A stretch of DNA of 64,000 nt, from the NCBI RefSeq assembly GCF_024347455.1, contig NZ_AP025484.1:806001-870000 (forward strand), written 5' to 3'. The translations under genes were made by a program, and so were the position numbers. Under the pieces are notes generated by a model. It searched no databases. It was not told the origin of the DNA and was given only the letters and a program-made list of their open reading frames with translations. Source of the stretch: Vibrio echinoideorum (lineage in GTDB: Bacteria; Pseudomonadota; Gammaproteobacteria; Enterobacterales; Vibrionaceae). Each line of letters opens with the position of its first letter. Within the stretch, counting starts at the first letter, position 1. This document shows, one piece after another, positions 27,815 through 38,100 of the stretch.

Positions 27815-27962
27815 AAAAACTCCACGGTAAATCCTTTAGCGTGGACTCTAAATAACCGACCTCAATAAAAATGTGACTTAGTCCGTGTAATTGTGAAAGT
27901 TAATGATATAGACATATCATTTATGAGACTTAGATCAACATATTCAATCGCGTATGCCTTTA

Positions 27963-29186
27963 TTAGCCTAATGACGGCAATAACCCTACGGATATCAGTA
28001 TTTGGATAGCGATGATAAATACACCAACGCTACCTGCTAAAAATAACGCTTTGCTTCCGCCTAACACTTGGTAAGTTGCTTCTGTACTTTGGGGTTCTAC
28101 AGAGAAGTCAGTGTATCGAACTTTGTAAACCATAATAGTAGGTAGAAGGATTGCTAATACAGAAAGTGCAATGGCCGCGTAACCCAATGCTGTAATGAAT
28201 CCTTGAGGATAGAATAATGCAAACCCAAGTGGCGGTATGAATGTGATGGCCGCTGTTTTTACACGTTTGCCGTTGCCAAGCTTGCTGCTCAACGAATCGC
28301 CCATAAATTCAAACAGGCCCAAGCTTACACCAATAAATGAAGTAAGAAGTGCTAGATCTGCAAACACGCCAACGATCACACTTAGGTTTGATTGATGAAC
28401 TGTTTGCGATAGCGACACTAACAATGCACCCAAGCTTGTGTCTGACAATAGTTGTTCTTGGCTAATAACGCCTAAAGTCACACTCTGCCAGAACACGTAG
28501 ATAACTAAAGGCAGTGCCGAGCCGATAATCATCACTTTACGTAAAGAGCGAACGTCACCATCTAGGTATCGAACAATTGAAGGGATGCTGCCGTGGAAGC
28601 CAAAAGAGGTAAACACAACCGGGATCGCTGCAATAATCAGCCCTTGTTGTAAAGGCATGCTCATTAAGTATTGAGAGGTAATGTTGGGTGCTAAGAAGCT
28701 GAGTACTAAAACCATCGCAACCAATTTTAACCCAAATAATACGCGGTTAACTTTATCAACACTGTGTGTACCAATCGTCACAACGCCAGCAACTAACAGT
28801 GTGAATAGAAGGGTTGTGATTTGGCCATTGAGCTCAATGCCTGAAATATCCGAGATACGTTGATTAAACTGCGCACCACCGCCTGCGATGTAAGCTGAAC
28901 ACAACGCGTAAAAGAGGAACATAACGGCAAAGCTCGCGATCCACTTACCTTTAGTCCCTAAAATAGTATGAGCTAAAGTGTGTAGGGTTGCGTCAGATTC
29001 TGCGAATTGATGAAGTTCTACCATTAATAACGCTGTGAAGGCCATCAGCCCCCACAAACAAAGCATCAATAAAAGTGAAGTCGAAAAGCCGATTCCGGCA
29101 GAAGCAAGGGGAAGGGCGAGCATGCCAGCACCAACAGTGGTGCCTGCAATGATCAAAGTACTACCAAAAACCTTTGATTTATTCAT
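27963..29186 (-). CDS. tyrP: Tyrosine-specific transport protein
   Basis: A 407-residue inner-membrane symporter of the hydroxy/aromatic amino acid permease family with 11 predicted helices. The opening GSTLIIAGTTVGAGMLALPL and the internal block VFTSFGFHGSIPSIVRYLDG match E. coli TyrP along its full length (403 residues), as does the C-terminal ILISVGLLPSLG. It takes up tyrosine with protons; closely related family members carry tryptophan, so specificity is inferred. Two adjacent TyrR-like boxes 126-162 bases upstream support aromatic control and the tyrP assignment. Monocistronic. Confidence 0.92.
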   Translation of the reverse strand: MNKSKVFGSTLIIAGTTVGAGMLALPLASAGIGFSTSLLLMLCLWGLMAFTALLMVELHQFAESDATLHTLAHTILGTKGKWIASFAVMFLFYALCSAYIAGGGAQFNQRISDISGIELNGQITTLLFTLLVAGVVTIGTHSVDKVNRVLFGLKLVAMVLVLSFLAPNITSQYLMSMPLQQGLIIAAIPVVFTSFGFHGSIPSIVRYLDGDVRSLRKVMIIGSALPLVIYVFWQSVTLGVISQEQLLSDTSLGALLVSLSQTVHQSNLSVIVGVFADLALLTSFIGVSLGLFEFMGDSLSSKLGNGKRVKTAAITFIPPLGFALFYPQGFITALGYAAIALSVLAILLPTIMVYKVRYTDFSVEPQSTEATYQVLGGSKALFLAGSVGVFIIAIQILISVGLLPSLG

Positions 29187-29311
29187 TGTATATAATTCTT
29201 TACGTTAGAGTGTGTTTTCTTTGCGATTCTTCTAGTTTAAGTGAATAAACCCAAAGAATATCTCGATTTTGAAGTATTCTGATTGAGTTTAATTCCAAAT
29301 GCAATCTCTAT

Positions 29312-29329
29312 TGTAATTAAAAATATCCA
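29312..29329 (-). promoter_or_regulatory. Weak TyrR-like box
   Basis: TGTAATTAAAAATATCCA keeps the invariant G and C at positions 2 and 17 of the TyrR consensus TGTAAA-N6-TTTACA but departs elsewhere. It lies two bases from the strong box, as weak and strong boxes pair in TyrR-controlled promoters. Confidence 0.45.
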
Positions 29330-29330
29330 C

Positions 29331-29348
29331 TGTACATTTAAATTTACA
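29331..29348 (-). promoter_or_regulatory. Strong TyrR-like box upstream of tyrP
   Basis: TGTACA-TTTAAA-TTTACA matches the consensus TGTAAA-N6-TTTACA at 11 of 12 fixed bases. It lies 145 bases upstream of the tyrP ATG. Confidence 0.7.
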
Positions 29349-29597
29349 TTAAGCGATGTTCCTGGCGTTGTAATGGTAGAAGCAAACGTTTGACCGTGAT
29401 CTGCTTCAAAATTGTTAGAGTAATTTGTTGTACTTGGTGTAAGGTGGCAGTACATATGTCATTCGCGTATACCCCTTTAGCGTAGATAAGCGCTAATGAT
29501 CGCGAGTAGCTTTCAAGCTATAAATATGGAATGGGTAGAGTAGAGTGCGTTCATCAAAGTGACATAATATAAGTCCAAGATGGTGCACTAGTTAACA

Positions 29598-29610
29598 GGA
29601 CATTATGTCC
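29598..29610. promoter_or_regulatory. Palindrome GGACATTATGTCC before small gene
   Basis: A perfect 13-base palindrome (GGACAT-T-ATGTCC) lies 24 bases before the ATG at 29635, overlapping the probable transcription start region. Its arm GGACAT is shared with the palindrome before the XRE gene at 14171. Confidence 0.4.
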
Positions 29611-29634
29611 ACACCAAGGAATAGAGGGGGCACT

Positions 29635-29763
29635 ATGAGTGACCAATCTTTTAATGACGAAAGTCTTGAATTGTTAGATGCTATGGAAATTGGCATTGAT
29701 TTATCTGACTATGAGCAGACGGTTAAACAATTAGCAGAAGAACTTTTTAACGCTACAAATTAG
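29635..29763 (+). CDS. Small acidic protein, 42 residues
   Basis: A short gene with an unusually strong GAGGGGG ribosome-binding site six bases before the ATG. The product (MSDQSFNDESLELLDAMEIG and onward, ending LAEELFNATN) is strongly acidic with only one lysine, probably two amphipathic helices, no membrane segment and no cysteine. Such properties suit a protein-binding regulator, but I recognise no family. The gene stands alone 175 bases before acpH, with a perfect palindrome in its leader, which suggests that it is tightly regulated. Confidence 0.7.
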   Translation: MSDQSFNDESLELLDAMEIGIDLSDYEQTVKQLAEELFNATN

Positions 29764-29937
29764 AGTTTTCTTTAATTAAGGTTTTTTAAGTTCAATGTTT
29801 ATCCAGTTAAACAATTCTTAAACTGAGCAAACCTCATTCGCTCACACGTCATATCAAAACTATCCTCATTAAAGTTCGCGAAGATAAACGAGTACGTTTA
29901 CCATGTTACTTAGTTCTCGATACTTTAATGAGGTTCA

Positions 29938-30549
29938 ATGAACTTTCTCGCACATCTCCATATCGCTCAACACTGTAAAAGTAATCTAGCTGGTAATCTG
30001 TTAGGTGACTTCGTTAAAGGCGACCCTAATAAATACTATTCAACCTCGCTTTCAGACGGAATAAGACTTCATCGATTCGTGGATAGTTACACAGACCGCC
30101 ACGAAGTTTCACGCTCAGCTAAATCTCTATTTTCAAATCAAACCCGACGCTTTGCACCTATTGCACTGGATGTATTCTGGGATCACTGCTTAGCCAATCA
30201 TTGGACTCAGTTCTCGCAGCAGACGTTGGAGCATTTTTGTTTCGATAGTCATCAACAGATCTTTGAACATCAAGAGCCACACTGGCCTGAGAACTTCATT
30301 ACGATTCATCAAAAGATGTCCGAACAACGTTGGCTAGAAAGCTATCAAGACATGTCCTCCATAGAATTGGTATTGCAACGTATGGCTTTGAGAAAGCCCA
30401 AGTTTGGGATGCTCAAAAATTGTTACGACGACCTCGAACGTCACTATGAGACGTTGCAGTGTCACTTTAATGAGCTGTATCCCAACGTTTTAGAAGAAGC
30501 AAAGCAGTTTAATGCACTTCAAATGAAGAAAAATCAAAACGAAAGGTAA
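29938..30549 (+). CDS. acpH: Acyl carrier protein phosphodiesterase
   Basis: A 203-residue HD-like hydrolase that removes 4'-phosphopantetheine from acyl carrier protein. It opens MNFLAHLHIAQHCKSNLAGN with the metal-binding histidines and continues LLGDFVKGD, IRLHRFVDSYTD and LDVFWDHCLANHW, matching E. coli AcpH block for block at similar length (193). GAGGTT lies upstream of the ATG. The DEAD-box helicase gene starts 57 bases downstream on the same strand and may be read from the same transcript. Cytoplasmic. Confidence 0.93.
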   Translation: MNFLAHLHIAQHCKSNLAGNLLGDFVKGDPNKYYSTSLSDGIRLHRFVDSYTDRHEVSRSAKSLFSNQTRRFAPIALDVFWDHCLANHWTQFSQQTLEHFCFDSHQQIFEHQEPHWPENFITIHQKMSEQRWLESYQDMSSIELVLQRMALRKPKFGMLKNCYDDLERHYETLQCHFNELYPNVLEEAKQFNALQMKKNQNER

Positions 30550-30606
30550 ACAGCGTAATGCAGGTTTGCTACAATCCGCGCCTATTAAATCTTTGAGCAT
30601 CGAACT

Positions 30607-31878
30607 ATGTCTGAATCTACCCAATCTTTTAACCAACTTGGATTGTCTGAGCAACTTCTTACAACGCTATCAGAGCTAAACTTTACGGCTCCGACTAGTG
30701 TTCAAGAACAAGCTATTCCATTGGTACTGGAAGGCAAAGATGTACTGGCTGGTGCGCAAACGGGTACCGGTAAAACCGCGGCATTTGGTTTGCCGATTAT
30801 TCAAAGATTAATCGAGACTAAAGACAATGTTATTCCGAACCCTAAGCTCGTTCGTGCACTTGTGTTAGTGCCAACGCGTGAATTGGCACAACAGGTGTTT
30901 GATAACGTAACGAGTTATGCGAAAGGCACCGATATTAAAGTCGTGGTGGCCTACGGTGGCGTTAGCATGAAGGTTCAAACCGATAACCTACGCGGAGGCG
31001 CCGACATTCTTGTAGCGACGCCTGGTCGTCTTATTGACCATATGTTCACCAAGAACATCATGTTGAGCCAAACGGAAGTGTTGGTATTAGACGAAGCAGA
31101 CCGCATGCTTGATATGGGTTTCATGCCTGATATTAAACGCATTCTTTCTCACATGAATGATGTTCGTCAGACATTATTTTTCTCTGCAACGTTTGATAAT
31201 AAGATCAAAGCCTTAGCTCATCGTATGATGCAGTCACCTATTGAAATTCAAGTTACGCCAAAAAACAGCACTGCTGACACCGTTACCCAGATGGTTTATC
31301 CGGTTGATAAATCGCGTAAAAGTGAACTATTGGCCTATTTGATTGGCTCAAAAAACTGGCAACAAGTATTGGTGTTCACGAAAACTAAGCAGGGTACTGA
31401 TGCTCTAGTTAAAGAGCTTAAATTAGACGGTATTAAAGCGGCCTCAATCAATGGTGATAAGAGCCAAGGTGCGCGCCAAAAAGCACTGGACGATTTTAAA
31501 TCAGGTAAGGTGAGAGCGTTGATTGCAACCGACGTGGCAGCACGTGGTATCGATATCCAGCAACTAGAACAAGTTGTGAACTACGACATGCCATTCAAAG
31601 CTGAAGATTACGTTCACCGCATCGGACGAACTGGACGTGCAGGTAACAGCGGTTTAGCGATTTCTTTGATGAGTCACGATGAAGCTTACCTGCTAGGTGA
31701 CATTGAACGATTACTTGATACACGTTTGCCTCAAGAATGGCTAGAGGGCTTTGAACCAAGCCTTGAAAAAGATGTGGCACCAGATCGAGGTGGTCGCAGT
31801 AAGAGTCGTTCATCAGAAAAACGTAAGATGAAAGCAAAGCTTAAGGTTCACCAAAACCGCGGTAAAGCGCGTCGCTAA
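30607..31878 (+). CDS. DEAD-box RNA helicase, RhlE-like
   Basis: A 423-residue ATP-dependent RNA helicase. The Q motif precedes motif I AQTGTGKT (about residue 48), then PTRELAQQ, the Walker B box VLDEADRMLDMG, motif III SAT and in the second RecA-like domain ATDVAARGID and HRIGRTGRAG. The C-terminal tail after residue 385 is short and highly basic (GGRSKSRSSEKRKMKAKLKV), typical of the RhlE group where it promotes RNA binding. A bidirectional terminator follows. A second helicase of the same family is at 53250; the two differ in tail and are paralogues, not recent copies. Confidence 0.94.
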   Translation: MSESTQSFNQLGLSEQLLTTLSELNFTAPTSVQEQAIPLVLEGKDVLAGAQTGTGKTAAFGLPIIQRLIETKDNVIPNPKLVRALVLVPTRELAQQVFDNVTSYAKGTDIKVVVAYGGVSMKVQTDNLRGGADILVATPGRLIDHMFTKNIMLSQTEVLVLDEADRMLDMGFMPDIKRILSHMNDVRQTLFFSATFDNKIKALAHRMMQSPIEIQVTPKNSTADTVTQMVYPVDKSRKSELLAYLIGSKNWQQVLVFTKTKQGTDALVKELKLDGIKAASINGDKSQGARQKALDDFKSGKVRALIATDVAARGIDIQQLEQVVNYDMPFKAEDYVHRIGRTGRAGNSGLAISLMSHDEAYLLGDIERLLDTRLPQEWLEGFEPSLEKDVAPDRGGRSKSRSSEKRKMKAKLKVHQNRGKARR

Positions 31879-31939
31879 TCCTGTTGGTGGTTGAGGTCTA
31901 TCGCCTGTTGGTGTGAAGAGATTAACCTGAGCCGTCATA

Positions 31940-31978
31940 AAAATGCCCCGTTACTGTTATTCAGTAATGGGGCATTTT
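31940..31978. terminator. Bidirectional terminator
   Basis: A 17-bp stem with one G-T pair (31940-31956 with 31962-31978) starts with A4 and ends with T4. It lies between the convergent helicase and TetR genes. Confidence 0.85.
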
Positions 31979-32086
31979 CGTATCAAGCTACTATCAATTA
32001 CAAATTATCAAATGTCGGATGATAAATATCAAGTAACGAGGATCAAGGTAATTTTAACGTTGAGTATAGGGTGCTCGATGTATATT

Positions 32087-32815
32087 TTACTCTTGCTCGC
32101 ATTTCCATACGCAAGGTACTTCGTAAACTAACTCTTCAATAGAACTTGGATTCAGTGTCCATTCATCACTAATATTGAACGTGGCGACCATTTGTGTGTT
32201 GAACAGTTGCCAATGCTTTAACAATGCTTCTTCCGGAGTTGATTGCATGTCGCCTTCGTTCCATGTGCTTTCCATGAAAGGGGTTAGGCATACTGCTCCG
32301 TGTGCATACATGATCATTTGCCACTTAATTTCATAAATGTTGATCAAGTTATTTGGATTCGCTGCATTATATTGCTCGGCCAACATATTGATTTCTTTTT
32401 CGACATTGCCAACATTGTCGATAAAATAATCAACTAGGTTGTCTTTTTGGCGAACGGAGTCGGCGATAAGTTGCATTGGTTTTCGTGAATGAATCATGTT
32501 GCTAAAGAGGCGCATACTAAACAAGTAGATAGTAATGTTTGGCGCAACATCTTTTGGTAACTCTTCCATAATTTTAGCGATATAAGACTGAAAATAAGCG
32601 TGTAAACAATCGCTTATAGCATGCCAGATCTTTTCTTTGCTACCAAAGTGGTGACGTATAAGACTATGTGATACGCCTGCTTTTTCACTGATGTTTCGCA
32701 ACGAAACGCTATCATAACCATGTTCACAGAACATATCTGCAGCAACCGTCATGATCAAAAATCGTGTTTCTTCGGCGTCTTTCGCGCTTCTTCTACCTTG
32801 CTTCTTTTCGGTCAT
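32087..32815 (-). CDS. TetR family repressor of adjacent RND efflux operon
   Basis: A 242-residue regulator with an N-terminal TetR helix-turn-helix (about residues 15-65: MTVAADMFCEHGYDSVSLRN, then ISEKAGVSHSLIRHHFGSKE) and a helical ligand-binding and dimerisation domain. It is divergent from the two-adaptor RND operon 156 bases away; this is the standard arrangement for efflux repressors. An inverted repeat in the shared region surrounds the operon promoter and is the obvious operator candidate. The effector molecule, probably a pump substrate, is unknown. Confidence 0.9.
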   Translation of the reverse strand: MTEKKQGRRSAKDAEETRFLIMTVAADMFCEHGYDSVSLRNISEKAGVSHSLIRHHFGSKEKIWHAISDCLHAYFQSYIAKIMEELPKDVAPNITIYLFSMRLFSNMIHSRKPMQLIADSVRQKDNLVDYFIDNVGNVEKEINMLAEQYNAANPNNLINIYEIKWQMIMYAHGAVCLTPFMESTWNEGDMQSTPEEALLKHWQLFNTQMVATFNISDEWTLNPSSIEELVYEVPCVWKCEQE

Positions 32816-32880
32816 CTCTATTTCACATGTTTACCTGATTACCACATTCTACACTGTTTTTATTGAAATAAAAAATACTG

Positions 32881-32938
32881 CACAGGTGGAAAGTAAAGCT
32901 TGAGAATTATCTGATTTTAAATATACTGCCCACCTGTG
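32881..32938. promoter_or_regulatory. Inverted repeat flanking RND operon promoter
   Basis: CACAGGTGG (32881-32889) and its exact complement CCACCTGTG (32930-32938) bracket the -35 and -10 elements. Both arms are preceded by TACTGC or lie just after it. Binding of the TetR protein at both arms would enclose the promoter. Confidence 0.6.
32900..32927 (+). promoter_or_regulatory. Sigma-70-type promoter of RND operon
   Basis: TTGAGA (32900-32905) and TATACT (32922-32927) are separated by 16 bases and end 44 bases before the first adaptor ATG, which also has a GGAGAAG ribosome-binding site. Confidence 0.6.
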
Positions 32939-32971
32939 TAATAAATCATAATAATTAAATGGAGAAGCATC

Positions 32972-34060
32972 ATGCAATCCAATTTGTCTATCAAAACAAG
33001 TGCAAGTAAGCGTGTAGCCTTGGCGATCGCAGCGTTCATATTTGTTGGTTCTTTAACTGGATGTAACAAAGTTCAGTCAGAAGAAAGCGTTCAAGTGATT
33101 AAACCTGTAAAGCTGTTTGAAATACCTCCGCAAAGCGATGTGGAGCTAGATAGTTTTATCGCCAAGGTTGATGCAACTGATCGAGCTGCGCTTTCTTTCC
33201 AAGTGAGTGGAGACATAGAAACGTTTTCTGTTCGAATGGGACAGGAAGTGAAAAAAGGCCAAGTACTAACGATGTTGGACGCCACGGATTACCGTATTGC
33301 GCTTGACGCGGCACAAGCGAGATTTGATTTGGCAAATAGCCAATACAAACAAGCTTCAGAGCTGTACTCGAAAAAGCTAGTAAGCACTGATTACTACGAT
33401 CAAGCCTTGAACACATTTACTGCCGCTGAAGTTGAGTTGGACCAAGCAAAAACAAACCTTGGTTACACCACATTAGTTGCTCCATTCGATGGCGTGGTAT
33501 CGATGGTGTTCGGTAAGCAATATCAATTAATCGCAGAAAAAGAGCCGGTACTTAACATTTTGAATCACAGCGAAATGGACGTGACGTTCTCAATCCCAGT
33601 ATCCAAGCTTGAGAACCGTTCGATTGAAGACCTAACGAGTTCGAACATGTGGGTAGTGATGGATAGTCACCGAGGCATTCGTATCCCGACTCGCTTTAAA
33701 GAGATATCAACGCAACCGGATGAAGATACCAACAGCTACCAAGCGGTTGTGTCTATCGAAAAGCCTCAAGGCATTAATCTGCTTTCTGGTATGACTGCAC
33801 AAGTTGAAGTTCAGAAAAATAAATCTCAACTAGGCATCGGAATCGTTGATTCTGCATGGTTAAGCAAAGAAACAGACCAAGGTGTGTTATGGCGTTATAA
33901 CCCAGAATCCCAACTGATTTCTAAAGTGCAAGTATCCCTTAATCCGCAAGGCAACGTAATTGATGGCTTATCTTCAGGAGACCTTATCGTTGAAGCGGGT
34001 GTAGATGTGTTATCCGATGGCCAACAAGTAAAAGCTTGGCTACGTGAGGGGGGTATTTAA
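32972..34060 (+). CDS. RND efflux periplasmic adaptor lipoprotein (first)
   Basis: A 362-residue membrane-fusion protein. The signal peptide ends in a lipobox (SLTGC, cysteine at about residue 31), so it is anchored in the inner membrane. The chain shows the lipoyl half-motif FSVRMGQEVKKGQVLTMLD, an alpha-helical hairpin (about 110-155), the second lipoyl half NLGYTTLVAPFDGVVS and a beta-barrel domain. It links the RND pump to an outer-membrane channel such as TolC. It overlaps the second adaptor gene by one base, so translation is coupled. Two different adaptors for one pump recall the TriABC system of Pseudomonas. Confidence 0.95.
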   Translation: MQSNLSIKTSASKRVALAIAAFIFVGSLTGCNKVQSEESVQVIKPVKLFEIPPQSDVELDSFIAKVDATDRAALSFQVSGDIETFSVRMGQEVKKGQVLTMLDATDYRIALDAAQARFDLANSQYKQASELYSKKLVSTDYYDQALNTFTAAEVELDQAKTNLGYTTLVAPFDGVVSMVFGKQYQLIAEKEPVLNILNHSEMDVTFSIPVSKLENRSIEDLTSSNMWVVMDSHRGIRIPTRFKEISTQPDEDTNSYQAVVSIEKPQGINLLSGMTAQVEVQKNKSQLGIGIVDSAWLSKETDQGVLWRYNPESQLISKVQVSLNPQGNVIDGLSSGDLIVEAGVDVLSDGQQVKAWLREGGI

Positions 34061-35115
34061 TGAACCTTTCTAAACTATCACTTGTTGTTGCGTCTGCTTT
34101 GTTTCTTCAAGCGTGCAATAGTGAAGCTGATCACCGTGAGCAACCTTCTCTTTTAGTTTCAACCTTTGAAGTTGGTCCGCCACTCACTGATCAATTCAGA
34201 AGCTTTAATGGTCAAGTTATGCCTGCTGAACTAACGCCTCTAGCATTTAAGCTACCTGGCGAGATCAAGCAAGTTTTGGTTGAAGCTGGGGACCTGGTAG
34301 AAAAAGGGCAGCTACTCGCGACTCTAGATAACGATACCTACCTGCAAGATCTAACGGACGCTAAGTCTCAATTTGAACTGGCGAGCAAGCAACTCGCGCG
34401 TGGTACCGAGATGTTTGGTAGCAAGATGTTATCTCAATCTGAACACGATCAACTGACCGCTAATTATAAATTAGCATCGGCGAACTTGGCAGCAGCAAAA
34501 CGTAAGCTAAGTTACACCAAGTTACTAGCACCATTTTCGGGAACGGTTTCAACAGTAGATAAACAGCGCTTTGAAAATGCGACTCCGGGTGAAACGTTAT
34601 TGAGCTTGTATCAAAACGATAAGGTGTATGTACGAATTCAAGTCTCAGATTCGATTCTGGCATCAATTAGCCCAGATATGCGCTCAAACAGCTACCGCCC
34701 TGAAGCAACATTTGGTGGGCATACTGGTCATTACCCATTGACCTATCTAGAACACACCAGTGAGTTACACCCACAATCTCGTACCTACGAATTTTGGATG
34801 CAGATGCAACAACCAGAAAACGAAGTTTTGCCTGGTACAAGCGTTACGGTAAACGTAGATATGGCTAAAGCGGGCCTGAGTGATGTTCAAGGCTACCAGT
34901 TACCCATGACGACACTACAAGCTGGAGTTGAAGCGAACCAGTTTTACGTGTGGAAACTCGAAGATGGACAAGCGTTCAAAAGCGAAGTTGAAGTTGAAAA
35001 GATCAGTGGCAAAGGCGTACTTATCGCTCACGGTGTTGAGCAAGGTGACCAGCTCGTAAACTCGAATTTAAGAAAACTCCGTGACGGAATCAAATTGTCA
35101 GGAAAAGCAGAATGA
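34060..35115 (+). CDS. RND efflux periplasmic adaptor lipoprotein (second)
   Basis: A 351-residue membrane-fusion protein distinct from the first adaptor. Lipobox LQAC places the acylated cysteine near residue 19. Lipoyl halves are KQVLVEAGDLVEKGQLLATL and KLSYTKLLAPFSGTVS, with a helical hairpin between them. Its stop codon overlaps the pump start (ATGA), giving strict coupling with the pump. A pair of adaptors may form a hetero-oligomeric hexamer on the pump; alternatively one may substitute for the other with different outer-membrane partners. Confidence 0.95.
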   Translation: MNLSKLSLVVASALFLQACNSEADHREQPSLLVSTFEVGPPLTDQFRSFNGQVMPAELTPLAFKLPGEIKQVLVEAGDLVEKGQLLATLDNDTYLQDLTDAKSQFELASKQLARGTEMFGSKMLSQSEHDQLTANYKLASANLAAAKRKLSYTKLLAPFSGTVSTVDKQRFENATPGETLLSLYQNDKVYVRIQVSDSILASISPDMRSNSYRPEATFGGHTGHYPLTYLEHTSELHPQSRTYEFWMQMQQPENEVLPGTSVTVNVDMAKAGLSDVQGYQLPMTTLQAGVEANQFYVWKLEDGQAFKSEVEVEKISGKGVLIAHGVEQGDQLVNSNLRKLRDGIKLSGKAE

Positions 35116-38100
35116 ACATCGCAGAATATTCAATAAAGAACAAAGTAATTAGCTGGCTGTTTCTCGTCATTTTGGCCGTTGGCGGTGTCACATCTTTCGG
35201 TAATCTGTCCCGTCTAGAAGACCCAGCTTTTACCATCAAAGATGCAATGATTATTTCAACTTACCCTGGCGCGACGTCGATGGAAGTTGAAGAAGAACTG
35301 ACTTATCCGTTAGAGAAAGAGATTCGTCAGCTTCCCTATATCGACAAGATCACGTCGACATCATCTAATGGGATGTCTCAAATTATGGTGAGCATGAAGA
35401 TGGATTATGGTCCAGACGAGCTACCACAGATTTGGGATGAAATGCGTCGTAAAATCAACGACCTCCAACCTATGCTTCCAAGCGGTGTTAATTCTGTTCA
35501 GATCATCGATGATTTTGGTGATGTGTTCGGGGTAATGATCATGCTAACGGGCGACGGCTATGACTCTGTTGAGTTGAAGCAATACGCCGACTATCTCACC
35601 CGTGAAATTGAACTCGTAGAAGGCGTTGGGAAAGTCAGCATTGCTGGAGATCAACAAGAACAAATGTTTGTTGAAATGTCGCTTGAACGCTTAGCGGCGC
35701 TGAACCTAGATATGTCGACAGTGACCTCTCTTTTAGCACAACAAAACAGTGTGGTATCAGCAGGTGAGGTGATGTTAAACGGTCAAAGCTTGACGATTAG
35801 ACCTAATGGCACACTGAGTACAGTTGAAGAACTTGAAAACTTAATCATTCATGGTCGTGACACGGGTAATTTGATTCGCCTTAAAGATGTTGCTGACGTT
35901 ACACGTGGGATTCAAGAGAAGCCCGGTAATGTACTGACTTACAACGGTAAACCAGCCATCAACCTAGGTATCTCATTTTCATCAGGCGTGAACGTAGTCG
36001 AGATTGGCCAAGCGCTTGATGCAGAGTTGGATCGTTTAGAAAGTATTAAGCCAGCGGGTGTAGACCTGAATTACTTCTACAACCAAGCACAAGAAGTCGA
36101 TAAATCCGTTGCTGACTTCTTGATTAGCCTAGTAGAAGCGGTTGCGATTGTTATCATCGTATTGCTTTTCGCAATGGGTTTACGCAGTGGCTTGATCATC
36201 GGTTTGGTACTTCTTCTGACAGTCTTCGGCACGTTCATTCTTATGGACTATAACGATGTAGAGCTACACCGAATCTCACTGGGCGCGTTGATTATCGCAC
36301 TAGGTATGTTGGTTGATAACGCGATCGTCGTAGTGGAAGGTATTCTTGTTGGATTGAAAAAAGGTAAAACTAAACTTCAAGCCGCAAAAGATATTGTGAC
36401 ACAGACACAATGGCCTTTATTAGGTGCGACTATTATCGCGATCACTGCTTTTGCACCTATCGGTCTATCAAAAGATGCAACAGGCGAGTTCATGGGCTCA
36501 TTGTTCTGGGTACTTTGCTTCTCGTTATTTTTGAGTTGGGTAACCGCATTAACACTGACTCCGTTCCTTGCTGAAATGCTGCTTAAGGAAGAAGATAAGG
36601 TTGACGAAAACGAAGACCCATACAAAGGCATCCTTTTCGATATATTCGGTGCATGTTTAAAACTTGCGTTACGTTTTAGATGGTTAACCGTAGTCAGTAT
36701 GGTGGCCTTGTTAGCGGTGTCGGTTGTTGGTTTTGGTATGGTAAAACAGCAGTTCTTCCCGCCATCAAACACGCCAATGTTCTACGTGGATATGTGGATG
36801 CCTGAAGGTACCGATGTTCGTGAAACGATTAAACAGACTGAGAAGGTTGAAAGTTACATTCGCAAGCAGGACGATGTGGAGTTTGTAACAACCACGGTTG
36901 GGCAAGGCATGCAACGTTTTGCGCTGACATACCAACCAGAGAAAAGTTATGAAGCGTACAGTCAACTTCAAGTCCGGACCACAGACCGTGACACGATGTT
37001 TAAGGTGCTAGCGGAGTTAGACAAGGATCTAGCGAATCAATTTGAACAACCCACGTTCCAGTTTAAGTTAATCGAATTTGGGCCGTCACCAGCTTCAAAG
37101 ATTGAAGCTCGAATTATCGGTGCTGACCCACAAATACTGCGTAGTATTGCCGTAGAAGTGGAAGATATCTTGTTAGCGGATCCCGGTTCTCGAAATGTTC
37201 GTCATGATTGGCGTGAACGCACCAAAGAACTCGTGCCGCTTTTCAATGAATCAAAGGCGCGTCGTCTTGGTATTTCAAAAACCGACCTGTCTGAGACATT
37301 ACAGATGGCGTTTGGCGGGTATAACATCGGGTTATTGCGTGATGGTACACATATGTTGCCGATCGTCACTCGCCTCCCTGAAGAAGAGCGCTTTGATTTT
37401 GAATCTTTGAACAACGTGAAGATCTGGAGCCCATCGCTACAAACTTACATTCCGGTAGAGCAGGTGATTGATGGTGTTGAGCTTCAATGGTCTGAGCCTT
37501 TAATTCAACGTCGTGATAGAAAGCGTACGCTAACGGTGCTTGCTGACCACGATGTGTTAGGTGATGAAACTCCAGCTAGCTTATTTGCTCGTGTAAAACC
37601 AAAGGTAGAAGCTTTAGCGCTGCCTGAAGGCTACAGCATTAGCTGGGGTGGTGAATACGAAAGCTCTAAAGACGCTCAGGAATCACTATTTGGTTCATTG
37701 CCAATGGGTTACTTGTTGATGTTTATCATCACGATGCTTTTGTTTAACTCGCTTCGCAAGCCGCTTGTGATTTGGTTTACGGTGCCACTGTCTATCATTG
37801 GTGTTTCGATTGGTTTGTTAAGTACCAATATGCCATTCAGCTTTACTGCATTCTTAGGCTTATTGAGTTTAAGTGGCATGATTTTGAAAAACGGTATCGT
37901 TTTGCTTGATCAGATCAACAGTGAGCTATCCACAGGTAAAGACCCATATTTAGCGGTTGTTGACAGTGCGATTAGTCGTGTACGACCGGTATCTATGGCG
38001 GCATTGACGACTATCTTGGGTATGATCCCCTTGGTATTCGATGCATTTTTTGGCTCGATGGCGATTACCATCATGGCAGGCTTAGGTTTTGCTACGGTAC

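Noticed and set aside
29237..29455. 72-codon minus-strand ORF upstream of tyrP
   Set aside because: It spans the TyrR-like boxes and has the composition of random AT-rich sequence.
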